From a virus: DNA of 47,484 nucleotides. Below are positions 32,286 through 41,117 of the stretch, in pieces. Numbering within the stretch: the first letter of the stretch is position 1; every line of letters begins with the position of its first letter. The position numbers and the translations under genes are program-made. Where the stretch lies: the IMG/VR virus record IMGVR_UViG_3300046665_000438, positions 1 to 47,484 of that record; one strand, written 5' to 3'. The notes under the pieces are model-generated. The model was not told the DNA's origin. It searched no databases and worked only from the letters and a program-made list of their open reading frames with translations.

Positions 32286-32828
32286 TTACGCCACCCTGCC
32301 GACGATGCGCAGCTTGACCGTCACCGGGAATTCCACCAGGTCGGTGCCGACCGATTGCGGGGACATGGTCATGGGCGAACCCCCGACCTCGATGCCGGTG
32401 ATGATCACCTGGAATTTCAGGCTGGTGACGTAGGAGGGGTGCCACTCAATGAAGCCCACGGCCGGATCGGGCGGGTTCATCCAGAACGCCATCAGCGCCT
32501 TGAGCATGTCCAGCGGCATCGACAGGCCGGCGCTGGGAATCCAGCGTTCCTCCGGCGCCACGTCGCGCAGGCTGCCCGGCCACAAGGTGTTGGACGACGA
32601 CGACAGGGTCATCTGCGAGGTCCAGATCGGCGCGATAATCGCGTCCTCGGCCATGTTGGTCCATTCGTGCGGGGCCAGCGTGTAGTCCAGGGCGCCCAGC
32701 GTCGGGTGGATCATCCGACCCTTGCCGGTACCAGGCGCAGCCGCCGCAACCACCGACAGGACGATGCTCTCGATCACGGGCGAGGCGTCGAGGATGGTGA
32801 AGTTGGTTGTCGCAGTCAGTAGTGGCAT
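32286..32828 (-). CDS. Minor tail protein (180 aa)
   Basis: ATG at 32828 is seven bases after the preceding gene and is preferred to a longer frame overlapping that gene. The product has Thr/Ser-rich strands, a Trp-Met-Asn-Pro-Pro-Asp-Pro loop near 120, and a final strand pair, suggesting one compact tail-tip domain. I do not recognise a family. Position just after the tape measure fits a distal tail-type protein, but that is context only. Confidence 0.6.
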   Translation of the reverse strand: MPLLTATTNFTILDASPVIESIVLSVVAAAAPGTGKGRMIHPTLGALDYTLAPHEWTNMAEDAIIAPIWTSQMTLSSSSNTLWPGSLRDVAPEERWIPSAGLSMPLDMLKALMAFWMNPPDPAVGFIEWHPSYVTSLKFQVIITGIEVGGSPMTMSPQSVGTDLVEFPVTVKLRIVGRVA

Positions 32829-32835
32829 GGTCGCC

Positions 32836-33057
32836 TCACGGAACGTAGTGGACGGAGACAGTCGGGGTGTCGCCTGCCGTGCCGGGGGTGTAGCGAGCCA
32901 GCGCCACACCTTGCGCGTCGGTGACTTCGCTGATCAGGGTCAGGGAGCCGGAGCCGGCCAGCGTCCACTGGATCGCCCGGTAGGGCGGGCCAGTGAACAC
33001 GATCACGCAGCTGCCATCGGTGTGCACCAGGGTGCCGGTGAGGGCGCGCAGGCTCAT
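32836..33057 (-). CDS. Single Ig-like domain protein (73 aa)
   Basis: The ATG forms an ATGA overlap with the tape measure stop. The 73 residues make one Big-1 type Ig-like domain: Ile-Gln-Trp-Thr-Leu, a Ser-Leu-Thr strand, Thr-Asp-Ala-Gln-Gly-Val-Ala, then Val-Ser-Val-His-Tyr. A longer frame overlapping it is basic low complexity and rejected. A free-standing Ig domain of this size is probably a decoration or stabiliser on the tail tip. It is related in pattern to the Ig-like end of the 319-aa protein. Confidence 0.65.
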   Translation of the reverse strand: MSLRALTGTLVHTDGSCVIVFTGPPYRAIQWTLAGSGSLTLISEVTDAQGVALARYTPGTAGDTPTVSVHYVP

Positions 33058-36000
33058 CGTTTGGCCCTCTCATTGAGGATCTGCTGATCCAGCCAGTCGC
33101 CCATGCGCATACGCATCTGCGCCGGGGTGACGTGGACGTTGTAGGTGTCCGTCCCGCCGCCCGAGCGCCCGCCCTGCGAAACCGGCGCCGCCGGCATCGA
33201 GCCCGACAGGCTGGCTTGATCGTTCATCACGTAGCTGGAACGGGCGTTGAGCATCCGCCCGTTGTTCACCGAGTGGATGAAGTCAGCCCCCAGCGCGGCG
33301 GTGGCCTTGGCGTTCAGGATGGCTTCGCCGTTGGACACGCGCAGCTCTTGGTGCTGGCCGCTCGGGCCGGTCAGGTAGGCCGGGATCGAGTCCGATGTGC
33401 CGGTGCCAGGCCCGCTGATGATGCCGCCCCCGGCGAAGCCATACGCGCCCTTGTAGGTGGCTGATCCGCCGCCGGCACCCCCGGCCAAAAGGCTGCCCGC
33501 CATGGTGGCGAAGCTGAGCAGGCCGGAGGCCTGCCCAGCGCCAGTTTTGCTGGCCAAGCCGAGCAGCCCGCCGAGGTTGCCGAACACACTGCCAAAGCCT
33601 TTGGTGACATCGTCCAGCAGGCCGACAAAGCCCCCACCCAGTTCCTCGAAAAAGCCCTTGCCCTCGGTTTCGACCAAGTTGGCCAGCCCCGGGCCTTCGG
33701 CGACTTTCTTCAGCGCCACGCCGGTTTCTGGCGGCAGGCAGCAGCCGTCTTCCTTGGACACGGTGTTGCCGGTCAGCGTGCTGACCACGCTGTCCATGAA
33801 GCTCACCGGCTGGGTCGCCTGCGAGGTGGTGTTAGTGGCCTCGCTTGTCTTCGGCGACCCGCCCCAGCCGAAGCGGGCGAGCAACGCAGGGATTGCCCCC
33901 TGCTGCTGTTGCCCCGGCCCCTTGTTGCTGCCGAACAGGGTGCCGGTGAGGCTGCCGATCGTCTCGTTGCTGAGCGTCTTGATCAGCGTGCGCATGGTCT
34001 CTTTGGAGAGCTGCGAGAACACTTCGTCCAGCGTGCCGCTGAGGCTTTTGCCGTCCACCACGGCATCGGCAAAGGCATCGCCGATGCCTTCGATCGCGGT
34101 GACCACATGGTCATTGATGACCTCGCCGAAGTGCTCAAGCGACGATTCCGACTGTTCCAGGCTGCGCTGGATGACGTTCGGATCAAAGGCGCGCTTGAAC
34201 CCCGACTCCCAGGTGCCGGTGACGCGCTCCAGGGCCAACTCGGTATTGCCCAGCTCGGTGTTGGTGTCGGCCAGCACCCGGTGCAGCTCGTTGACTTCGG
34301 CTCGCGCCACCCGCAACGATTCACTGATGTGCTTGTTGTCCTTGTCCTGCAAAGATGCTGCCGTCAGCTCCCCGACCTTGTCCTGCGCAAACTGCAAGGA
34401 GCCTTGGGCGCTGTTGCCCTTCTGGATCAGCAGGTCACGGTTGCGCAGCAGGTAGTCGCGGCGCTGCGTGCGGTCGCCCGGCTCCAGCCCCTTGTCTTCC
34501 AAGCGCGCATCGTTCAGCAAGTTGCCGGTCGACAGGGCCAGCGCCAGCTGGTCGTCGATTTCGTCCCGGGTCTGACGCTCACGACGGAACACCAGCTCCA
34601 GGTAGTCGGCCTGTTGCTTGTAGGGCACCAACAGCTTTTTCCGTTCCTCAACCTCGGCTTCCGACTGGCCGGTCAGCGAGCCTTCCAACGCCTTGCGCCG
34701 TTCAAAGATTTCCAGCAGGTCCTTGTTGACCTGGTCGTACTGTTTGATCGTGTCGTCGATCACCGCCTGCGGGGTCAGGTTGGTGGCGTTGTCCAGTACG
34801 CCTTTGAGCCGGCGCTGCTCGGCGGTCTTCTGCCCTTGCGCCCGGCCCAGGTCAACCTTGGACGCCTCACGGTCGATCCGCGAGGCTTCCTTGGCTTGCT
34901 TCTGTTGCAGCTCGCCGATGCGCGCCTCGGCCTCGATCCGGCGGCGGATAAGGCCCTTGTTTTTCTCCGGGTCCTTGCCCACGTCCAGGTCCAGCTCATC
35001 CTGAGCTTCCTTGGCCTTGCGCTGCTCGATGGCGATTTCAGCGTTGGTCAGCTCGACCAGCTTGGCTTTGGCCAGGCCGAACTGTTTGTCGGTACGCGCT
35101 TGCTCGTATTCCTCGGCGGCCTTGGTGCGCGCTTGCTCCATGGCCAACTGCTTTTTGGTTTCCTTGGTGGTTTCTTCAACCAGCTGATCCTGCCGACCCT
35201 GAACGTCCCGGTACTCTTTGACCTTCGACGCTGCGAACTGGTAGCGCTGGGTGTTGCCCCGCGCCTCATCCTCCGGCACGCCACCGGCACTGATGTCGCT
35301 GAACAGCTGCTGAGCGCCGCCGGTCTTCGCGTCCGTGGTCTTTTTCAGGTAGGCCAGGAACTTGGGGTTGTTGAAGGTCTTGGCGATCGTCTCGCCGTAC
35401 TTCACGCGATCGGCGGTTTCCTGCAAGACCTTGGTGGCTTGGCTGTCGAGGGTTTCCTGGATCTTGCCGACCGACAGGGTCAGCAGGTTCTTCATCAGCC
35501 CGCCTTTGAGCTGGTTGGCCGCGTCAAACAGGGTGCCCTGAATTTCCTGTAGGTGGCCGATCGCGGCGCCGTCCAGTTCGTGGAAGCGGGCCAGCAGCTC
35601 GATGACGGCTGCGCGCATGTCGGCTTCGGCGGTGCTCTTGTTGTCGCTGAGCGAAATCGCTTTGATCCGCTGAATGAACTGCTCGGATACCTTCTTGGCG
35701 TTGGCATCCAGTGGGTTGACTGCGCCGTTCGCCCGCATCTGGTCGGCCAGGGTCTGCGCCGCTTGCTGGAGAATCCCCAGCTGCATGTCCATGGCTTCCT
35801 TGCTGGTCCCCGCCAGGATCTGCTGCAACGATTCAGACTGCGCCACGATCTGCTGGTACAGCTGGGCTTCCAGTTCCTGCTCGTTGGCAGGCGCCGCACC
35901 ATCCATTTTGTCCAGCGTCTTGCGGGCATTGACCAGTTTGGTGTTGAGCTGGTCGGTCATGCCTTTCAGGGTGCCACTGACCGTGTTGCCCAGTTCCTCG

Positions 36001-39000
36001 ATGGTGTACAGGGCGCGGTCGGCTTCGCTTTTGGTCATGCCCTGAATGAGCGCGGCCATTTGCGGGAACTGCGTTTTCAGCACTTCCAGCTGATCGGCGC
36101 GCTCACTCGGGGCCAGCTTGGTGTAGCTCTTGACCAGCTCCAGCACCTGCTCGTTGCTCTTGCTCAGGTTGGTGCCGAACACGTTGCTGATCGCCGCGTT
36201 CAGGTCATCTGCTGTGCGGCTGGCCGTCAGCAGGGATTCCGCGGTGGAGCCTACGTTCTGGCCGAGTTCCGCCAGTTTGATGTCCCAGGTCTTGGCCGCC
36301 TGGTCATATTTCTGGAACAGGTCCTCGGCCTGGTTAATCTCTTGGCCTTGGGCGGTAGCCTGCGCACCCGCTTCATCGGCGCTCTGTTCGCCAGGGAACA
36401 GGCGACCGACCGTGTGGCGGTAGGCGAACTGCAGGACCTGCCGCGGCGCACCGCCCAGCAACAGTTCCCCAGCGCCAGGCAGCCCCGACTCACCTTGGGC
36501 ACGCTTATGCAGGTCGTAGCGATCCAGTGCCTGGATGGCCTTGTCCGCGTAGTTGATCACGTCGGTGAAGAACGCCAGAACCCCTTCACTGCGGTTGTAG
36601 GTGAACCCGCTGATGGTCGATTTCAGGCGGGTAAAGCTGGCCTCCAGGCCTTTGATTGTGGTGTCCGCGCCTTCCGCTGCCGCCCGGCCAAAGGTGATCT
36701 TGGATTCGTTGGCGGCCAACTCTTCCAGGTTGCTGATCATCGCCTTGATGGCGTTCGCCGAACGAATGTCAAAGGCTCGCGACAGGCCCAGCGCGCCCTC
36801 ATCGTTGAAGCCCAGGCGTTTCAGTTCGGTGAGCGCCGCTTGCAGCGGGGCACGGCCCTTGCTGAATGCAAAGAAGCGCGCCTTCACCGCCTCGGCGCCC
36901 ATTTCCTCGCCCATGGCGCGGTAGCGTTCCTGCAACGCCTTGGTCAGCTTCAAGTCCGGGCTGAAAATCTCCAGCATGCCTTGACGCAAACCAGTGGCGG
37001 CGGTCGACGCCTTGAGGCCAGCGTTACGCAGGGTGGACACCGCTGCGAGGAACTGTTCGGAGGTCAGGCCAAACGACTTGGCGGTCTGCGCGCCAAGGGA
37101 GAGGATGGTTTTCAGATCCTCGCCGGTGAGTTTGGAAATGTTGATCGCCTTGGCCAACTGGTTGGCGATCACGTCATCCGACAGTTCTTTGAACACCGAG
37201 CGGGTGGTGGAAATCAGATCCGCCGCGACCTGCAGGTTGGACCCGGTGGCTGCCGCAAAGTCCGCGGTGGCCTTCAACGTGGTGTTCATGTCCTCGACCG
37301 ACACGCCGGCCTGCGCCAACACCTTGGCGGCTTCGGTCAGTTCCGTGAGCGAGAACTTACTGTTCTTCGCGACATCGAGCACGGTCTGCGACAGCTTGCC
37401 CATCTGTGCATCGGTGGAACCGGTGACCGCCTGAATGTCCAGAAAGGCGGTCTGCAGATCAACCACGCCACGGGCCAGCGCGCCCAGTGCCGCGGCAAAT
37501 CCGTACAGCGCGGCGTAGCCCACGGCGTACTTGAGGAACGAACGCAGGGTGCTTTGCAGCAGGTTGAGGCCCGAGGCCGGGGGTTTAATAGCCTCGTTTA
37601 GGACATCCAGATCCCCGGCGAATTTTCGCGCCGCATTGCCTGCCGCCACGGCTTGGGTGCTGCTGACCCCATAGAGGTTGCTGAACTCCTTGCCTTTACC
37701 GCGCACCTCGCTAAGCCGCGCCTGCACATACTGCCGGGCGCTTTTCGCGTCTTCCTCATTGAGGTTGACCAGGCCGCCCGGGGCCTTGCTGGCGTCCTGA
37801 TAGATTTTGCGGCCTTCGGGGTAGACCGCACTGCCGACCGCACTACGGGATGGCCGCGACACCCGCGTTTTGCTGTTCTGCGCCAGGCGTTCTTGTTGGG
37901 CATTCAGCTCGGCTACGGAACGGGCGTACTTGTCCACCTCAGCGGAGACTTGCTTGTACGCATCACTGTCACGCCCAGCCTCTTTGGCGGTGGCTTGTTG
38001 TTGCAGTTCCAGCTGGCGCAGTTCGTTCTCGGCGAACTTGGTGGCCTTGCGCACATCGCCAAGGGTCGACAGCTGACTGTAATCGCCGTCCGCCCGTTCG
38101 AACAGTTGCTTGCCTTTGGCGTTGACGGTGCCTCGGGTTCGCCGCTTGTCTTCCGAGGTCTGAATTTTCTCCTGCAGACGGTCGAGGCTGTTCTGCTCAA
38201 CCTTGGCAGAGTTCAGTACCTCGATCCGCCCCCTCAGCTTGTCCAGGTAATCCCCGTACTTTTCGGCTTCCCGGCCAGCGCGCTTGGCCTGGTCGCTGCT
38301 CGCACCAAAGGCGTTGGCGTAGTTGCGTTGCAGGGTGGCCAGGTCGTTCATTTCGCCCCGGACAAAGGCCTGCGCCTTGCGGGCGGCGCCGATGTCGGTG
38401 AACGCATCGACGTTACCGTCCACACCGCCGGCCTGTTGCAGCGCTTTACGGCCTTGGCGTTCAGCACGCCCGCGCAGGGTGCGGTTGAACGAGGCGTTGC
38501 TTTCCGCTTTGGCGACGGCGTTGGCTGCGGCTTCATCCTTCTTGCGCAGTTTCTCGACCTGGCGCAGTTCCTCAACACGATCTGTCAGGCGGGCGTAGGC
38601 CTGCGATACCGCGTCCAGCTCGCGTGCTGTGCGCTGGGCTTCCTTGGATTCCGCGCCAAACATTTCGCGGGTCAGGCGGTTGATTTGCGTGCGCGCACTC
38701 AGCTCTTTTTCGGCAAAGGCGAGGCCGGAGCTGGCGTTTTTCGAAGTCTCGATCGACGCCGTGTCACCCCGCGCCGCTGCGTAGAACGCCTTTTGGCCGG
38801 TGGGGTTCTTCTGCTGCGCAACGCGAGCGTTGGTGTCAATTACCTGCTGACGGATCGCCTGGGCATCGCGGGTACGTTTGGTTTGCCGGGCCGCCGCTTC
38901 CTGTGCCGCAAGCTGAGTGGCGCGGGTGTCGAGGTCGTTAAAGGCCTGCGCCGACAGGGCCAGCTTGCGCTCAGCACGGCGGGCCTCCGGGGAGTCGGTC

Positions 39001-39710
39001 CCGAACTTGTCTTGTTGCAGGCGCACCGCCCGCTCGCTGGCAGTCAGCGCCGAGGCGGCAAAGGCGCGGCCCTGCTTGGCACTGGCCGAAGTTTCCACCG
39101 CGCCGGCATTGCCGCGAGCGGCGGTGAGGAATGCCTTGCGACCTTCCGGCGACTGGATCGCCTTGGTCCGGCGCGCACGCTCCAGCGTTTCAGTCGTGCG
39201 GGCGCGGGATTCTTCCAGGCGCTGGTTGCGTACCGCGTCGGTCTGCGCCTGGCGCACGGCGGCGCTGTTGGCCTTGAAACTCTTGGTGACGTTGTCGATC
39301 AGGGGCGCAATGTTGCGCGAGGTGGCCCCCAGGCTGGCCATGATCTTTTCCAGCCCGGTGAGGTGCCGGAACATCGGGATCTGTTCAGCGTTGCCGGCGT
39401 TGCGCAGGGTGTTGGCCAGCTTGCCCAGTTGGTCCTGGAAAGTCTTGAGTCGGCCGAACGCTTCGGGCAACCGTGCCTGCTGGCCACGGGTCAGCCGGTC
39501 GGGCGTGGTGGCCGCCCGGTCCAACAGCGTCTTGTCTTTCTTGACCTGGGTGAGCAGCTTACCGAGTTCTTTGGCCTGCTTCTTGGCAGGGTCGAGGTTG
39601 AACGCGGCGCCGAGTTCTGTGAGGGACTTTTTGGCTTTGGCCAGATCCTCACCTTCCAGTGTGATACCAGCCCGGATCAGCGTCTTGATGATTGCGTCTT
39701 CGCCGGCCAT
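33054..39710 (-). CDS. Tape measure protein (2218 aa)
   Basis: This is the largest gene. Residues 190-708 contain five charged coiled-coil repeats of about 100-115 residues. A hydrophobic stretch (727-753) precedes a TP901-type tape measure core (about 750-1090), with Thr-Gly-Ser-Thr-Asp-Ala-Gln-Met and Ala-Ala-Thr-Gly-Ser-Asn-Leu. Long coiled coils follow. The Gly-rich end has Gly-Phe-Ala-Gly-Gly-Gly-Ile-Ile-Ser-Gly, usual for tape measures. The protein sets tail length. At about 0.15 nm per residue the tail would be near 330 nm. It lies three bases after, and in the same frame as, the tail chaperone candidate. Confidence 0.95.
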   Translation of the reverse strand: MAGEDAIIKTLIRAGITLEGEDLAKAKKSLTELGAAFNLDPAKKQAKELGKLLTQVKKDKTLLDRAATTPDRLTRGQQARLPEAFGRLKTFQDQLGKLANTLRNAGNAEQIPMFRHLTGLEKIMASLGATSRNIAPLIDNVTKSFKANSAAVRQAQTDAVRNQRLEESRARTTETLERARRTKAIQSPEGRKAFLTAARGNAGAVETSASAKQGRAFAASALTASERAVRLQQDKFGTDSPEARRAERKLALSAQAFNDLDTRATQLAAQEAAARQTKRTRDAQAIRQQVIDTNARVAQQKNPTGQKAFYAAARGDTASIETSKNASSGLAFAEKELSARTQINRLTREMFGAESKEAQRTARELDAVSQAYARLTDRVEELRQVEKLRKKDEAAANAVAKAESNASFNRTLRGRAERQGRKALQQAGGVDGNVDAFTDIGAARKAQAFVRGEMNDLATLQRNYANAFGASSDQAKRAGREAEKYGDYLDKLRGRIEVLNSAKVEQNSLDRLQEKIQTSEDKRRTRGTVNAKGKQLFERADGDYSQLSTLGDVRKATKFAENELRQLELQQQATAKEAGRDSDAYKQVSAEVDKYARSVAELNAQQERLAQNSKTRVSRPSRSAVGSAVYPEGRKIYQDASKAPGGLVNLNEEDAKSARQYVQARLSEVRGKGKEFSNLYGVSSTQAVAAGNAARKFAGDLDVLNEAIKPPASGLNLLQSTLRSFLKYAVGYAALYGFAAALGALARGVVDLQTAFLDIQAVTGSTDAQMGKLSQTVLDVAKNSKFSLTELTEAAKVLAQAGVSVEDMNTTLKATADFAAATGSNLQVAADLISTTRSVFKELSDDVIANQLAKAINISKLTGEDLKTILSLGAQTAKSFGLTSEQFLAAVSTLRNAGLKASTAATGLRQGMLEIFSPDLKLTKALQERYRAMGEEMGAEAVKARFFAFSKGRAPLQAALTELKRLGFNDEGALGLSRAFDIRSANAIKAMISNLEELAANESKITFGRAAAEGADTTIKGLEASFTRLKSTISGFTYNRSEGVLAFFTDVINYADKAIQALDRYDLHKRAQGESGLPGAGELLLGGAPRQVLQFAYRHTVGRLFPGEQSADEAGAQATAQGQEINQAEDLFQKYDQAAKTWDIKLAELGQNVGSTAESLLTASRTADDLNAAISNVFGTNLSKSNEQVLELVKSYTKLAPSERADQLEVLKTQFPQMAALIQGMTKSEADRALYTIEELGNTVSGTLKGMTDQLNTKLVNARKTLDKMDGAAPANEQELEAQLYQQIVAQSESLQQILAGTSKEAMDMQLGILQQAAQTLADQMRANGAVNPLDANAKKVSEQFIQRIKAISLSDNKSTAEADMRAAVIELLARFHELDGAAIGHLQEIQGTLFDAANQLKGGLMKNLLTLSVGKIQETLDSQATKVLQETADRVKYGETIAKTFNNPKFLAYLKKTTDAKTGGAQQLFSDISAGGVPEDEARGNTQRYQFAASKVKEYRDVQGRQDQLVEETTKETKKQLAMEQARTKAAEEYEQARTDKQFGLAKAKLVELTNAEIAIEQRKAKEAQDELDLDVGKDPEKNKGLIRRRIEAEARIGELQQKQAKEASRIDREASKVDLGRAQGQKTAEQRRLKGVLDNATNLTPQAVIDDTIKQYDQVNKDLLEIFERRKALEGSLTGQSEAEVEERKKLLVPYKQQADYLELVFRRERQTRDEIDDQLALALSTGNLLNDARLEDKGLEPGDRTQRRDYLLRNRDLLIQKGNSAQGSLQFAQDKVGELTAASLQDKDNKHISESLRVARAEVNELHRVLADTNTELGNTELALERVTGTWESGFKRAFDPNVIQRSLEQSESSLEHFGEVINDHVVTAIEGIGDAFADAVVDGKSLSGTLDEVFSQLSKETMRTLIKTLSNETIGSLTGTLFGSNKGPGQQQQGAIPALLARFGWGGSPKTSEATNTTSQATQPVSFMDSVVSTLTGNTVSKEDGCCLPPETGVALKKVAEGPGLANLVETEGKGFFEELGGGFVGLLDDVTKGFGSVFGNLGGLLGLASKTGAGQASGLLSFATMAGSLLAGGAGGGSATYKGAYGFAGGGIISGPGTGTSDSIPAYLTGPSGQHQELRVSNGEAILNAKATAALGADFIHSVNNGRMLNARSSYVMNDQASLSGSMPAAPVSQGGRSGGGTDTYNVHVTPAQMRMRMGDWLDQQILNERAKR
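37587..39143 (-). repeat. Five coding repeats in the tape measure
   Basis: Units begin at protein residues about 190, 305, 420, 533 and 633. Each opens with Gly-(Arg/Gln/Lys)-Lys/Gln-x-Phe/Leu/Tyr, then an Ala/Asp-rich segment. A helix with Ala-x-x-Phe-Ala follows, then a Phe-Gly-x-x-Ser or similar turn and a last helix with Tyr/Leu-x-x-Leu. The units are diverged but clearly share a plan, pointing to old internal duplication. Confidence 0.7.
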
Positions 39711-39713
39711 ATC

Positions 39714-40244
39714 TTAGAACCCCAGTTTTTTCATAATTTCGATCATGGAATCCACCGACTTCTTGTCGGTCATGTCGATGTCGTGGACCGATTCGTTCTG
39801 GCTGGTCAGCTTCCCGCCCGCGCCGAGTAGGCAGGCTTCAAAGCGGGTGCGCAGGTCTTGCCAAACGTGCGCGGTTTTCACCTCGATCATGGCCTTGACC
39901 AGGTCCATGTCGACTTCGCAGTACAGTGTCTGAGCCCGCAGCGGGTCGTAGTCGGCCAGCCACACGCAGAGCTGGTCGGTTTTCAGGGAGTTCAACCAGG
40001 TGGTGTAGGCCGAGCCGTAGCCGTTGCCCTTGGGGCCGATCTGCGCAGGGGCGGCGGGGGTCTGGTTGTCTTCCAGCAGGCGTTTCGCCAGTGCCTCCAG
40101 GTTGGGGCAGGGCATCTTTGCTTGTTCGGCGGCCAGCTCGATGGCCAGCCCGAGGGCCAAGTCGGGTTGATGCTCGATGACTTCGCCCAAAATCTCTTTG
40201 AACAACAGGGTGATCTTTGGCTTGCTTTGACGGAACAACGACAT
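39714..40244 (-). CDS. Tail assembly chaperone candidate (176 aa)
   Basis: It lies between the tube and tape measure genes, where tail chaperones are almost always found. A GGAGGTG site is well spaced from the ATG. The protein is helical, with Leu-Gly-Leu-Ala-Ile-Glu-Leu-Ala and a Trp-Leu-Ala-Asp-Tyr-Asp-Pro-Leu segment. It has no signal peptide or membrane segment. Usually a second, frameshifted chaperone follows, but no long second frame is present. Chaperone identity is by position and composition. Confidence 0.6.
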   Translation of the reverse strand: MSLFRQSKPKITLLFKEILGEVIEHQPDLALGLAIELAAEQAKMPCPNLEALAKRLLEDNQTPAAPAQIGPKGNGYGSAYTTWLNSLKTDQLCVWLADYDPLRAQTLYCEVDMDLVKAMIEVKTAHVWQDLRTRFEACLLGAGGKLTSQNESVHDIDMTDKKSVDSMIEIMKKLGF

Positions 40245-40267
40245 CGCACACCTCCGATCGCTGATGG

Positions 40268-40291
40268 AAAAAGGCCGGGCAGCGCCCGGCC
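40268..40291 (-). terminator. Intrinsic terminator after the tail tube gene
   Basis: On the leftward strand GGCCGGGC (40291-40284), loop GCT, GCCCGGCC (40280-40273) and five T residues (40272-40268) form a good terminator. It lies 19 bases after the tube stop and before the chaperone ribosome site. Partial termination would give many tube subunits and few tape measure molecules. Confidence 0.85.
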
Positions 40292-40309
40292 CCTGTTGCG
40301 TTCCCGGAC

Positions 40310-41113
40310 TTAGCTACCGCCGAGGGCGAGGAAGCCAGTTGGGTGGGTCGGGATGATGTTGGCCAGGTGCGCCAGGTTGGCCCCGACGCCGTACTCAGCC
40401 GATGCCGGCTGCAGGCATTTCAGGGTCATGGTGGTGCTGGCGAAGTCCGAAGCGTTGGTCGCGTACTCCAGGTTGCCCGAGATAGAGGCCTTCCAGAAGT
40501 TCCACACCAGCGGACGGCCCGAGCTGTTTTCCTTCTGAACGATGGCCGCAGCCATGTAGTTCGTTTGGGAAACCGCACCGATCGCCACTTGCTTGGCGAC
40601 AAACACCGGGTCACCTACCGCCAGGTCGAACAGCAGCGGGGTGGAGGCGTCCAGGGTCAGGGTGTTGGTGGACACCGAAGCCACGCGCAGGATCTGCACG
40701 GTTTCCGGGGTGTTGACCTTGTACGACACGATCAGGTCGCTGCCCGAAATGCCGGTACCTGCCACCAGGGTCAGCGAGGTGGCCGCAGCCGAAGCGGCGG
40801 TACCCACAGTGCTGGCCACGTCCGCGACAGCGGTGGTCACACCATCACCGATCGCGATTTTCAGGTTGCGGCGCGAGTATTCGCGCAGCACGGTGGACAC
40901 TTCGGCGGTTTGACGCACCACCGCGGAGTCCATCAATTGCTTCGGAAAACCGCCTTCCAGGTCGACGGATTCTTGGCCGATGGTGACCGAGCAGCTGTCA
41001 ACCAAGCCCACGGAGTGGGTCTGGAGCAGCTTCATGGCCGAGGTCATCGGGCCGACGCGCAATTCGGCGGTCCCGATCTGAAACTTGTTAGTGACTGGCG
41101 AGCCCAAAGACAT
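40310..41113 (-). CDS. Major tail (tube) protein (267 aa)
   Basis: Length, position before the chaperone candidate and tape measure, and composition (Val, Thr, Ser, Ala-rich strands) fit a siphovirus tube protein. A region near 95-170 rich in Thr-Ala-Ala-Ser-Ala-Ala and Asp-Pro-Val-Phe-Val-Ala may be an inserted surface domain. An Ala-Val-Gly-Asp-Pro-Val-Phe motif resembles small beta domains seen in tail tubes. The strong downstream terminator agrees with high expression. No family signature is certain. Confidence 0.75.
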   Translation of the reverse strand: MSLGSPVTNKFQIGTAELRVGPMTSAMKLLQTHSVGLVDSCSVTIGQESVDLEGGFPKQLMDSAVVRQTAEVSTVLREYSRRNLKIAIGDGVTTAVADVASTVGTAASAAATSLTLVAGTGISGSDLIVSYKVNTPETVQILRVASVSTNTLTLDASTPLLFDLAVGDPVFVAKQVAIGAVSQTNYMAAAIVQKENSSGRPLVWNFWKASISGNLEYATNASDFASTTMTLKCLQPASAEYGVGANLAHLANIIPTHPTGFLALGGS

Positions 41114-41117
41114 GGCG

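Noticed and set aside
32816-33073. An 85-aa leftward frame overlapping the Ig-like 73-aa gene
   Set aside because: Its translation is Arg/His/Pro-rich without structure, while the other frame gives a clear Ig-like domain with ATGA coupling.
39725-39735. G-AAA-AAA-C run near the chaperone stop as a -1 frameshift site
   Set aside because: The reading frame does not match the usual X-XXY-YYZ pattern (X is G), and the -1 frame ends about 17 codons later, inside the tape measure gene.
33909-39830. Very long rightward frames (547-725 aa) opposite the tape measure
   Set aside because: They are the antisense of coiled-coil codons (Leu, Gln, Phe, Gly-rich) and have no domain or ribosome sites.
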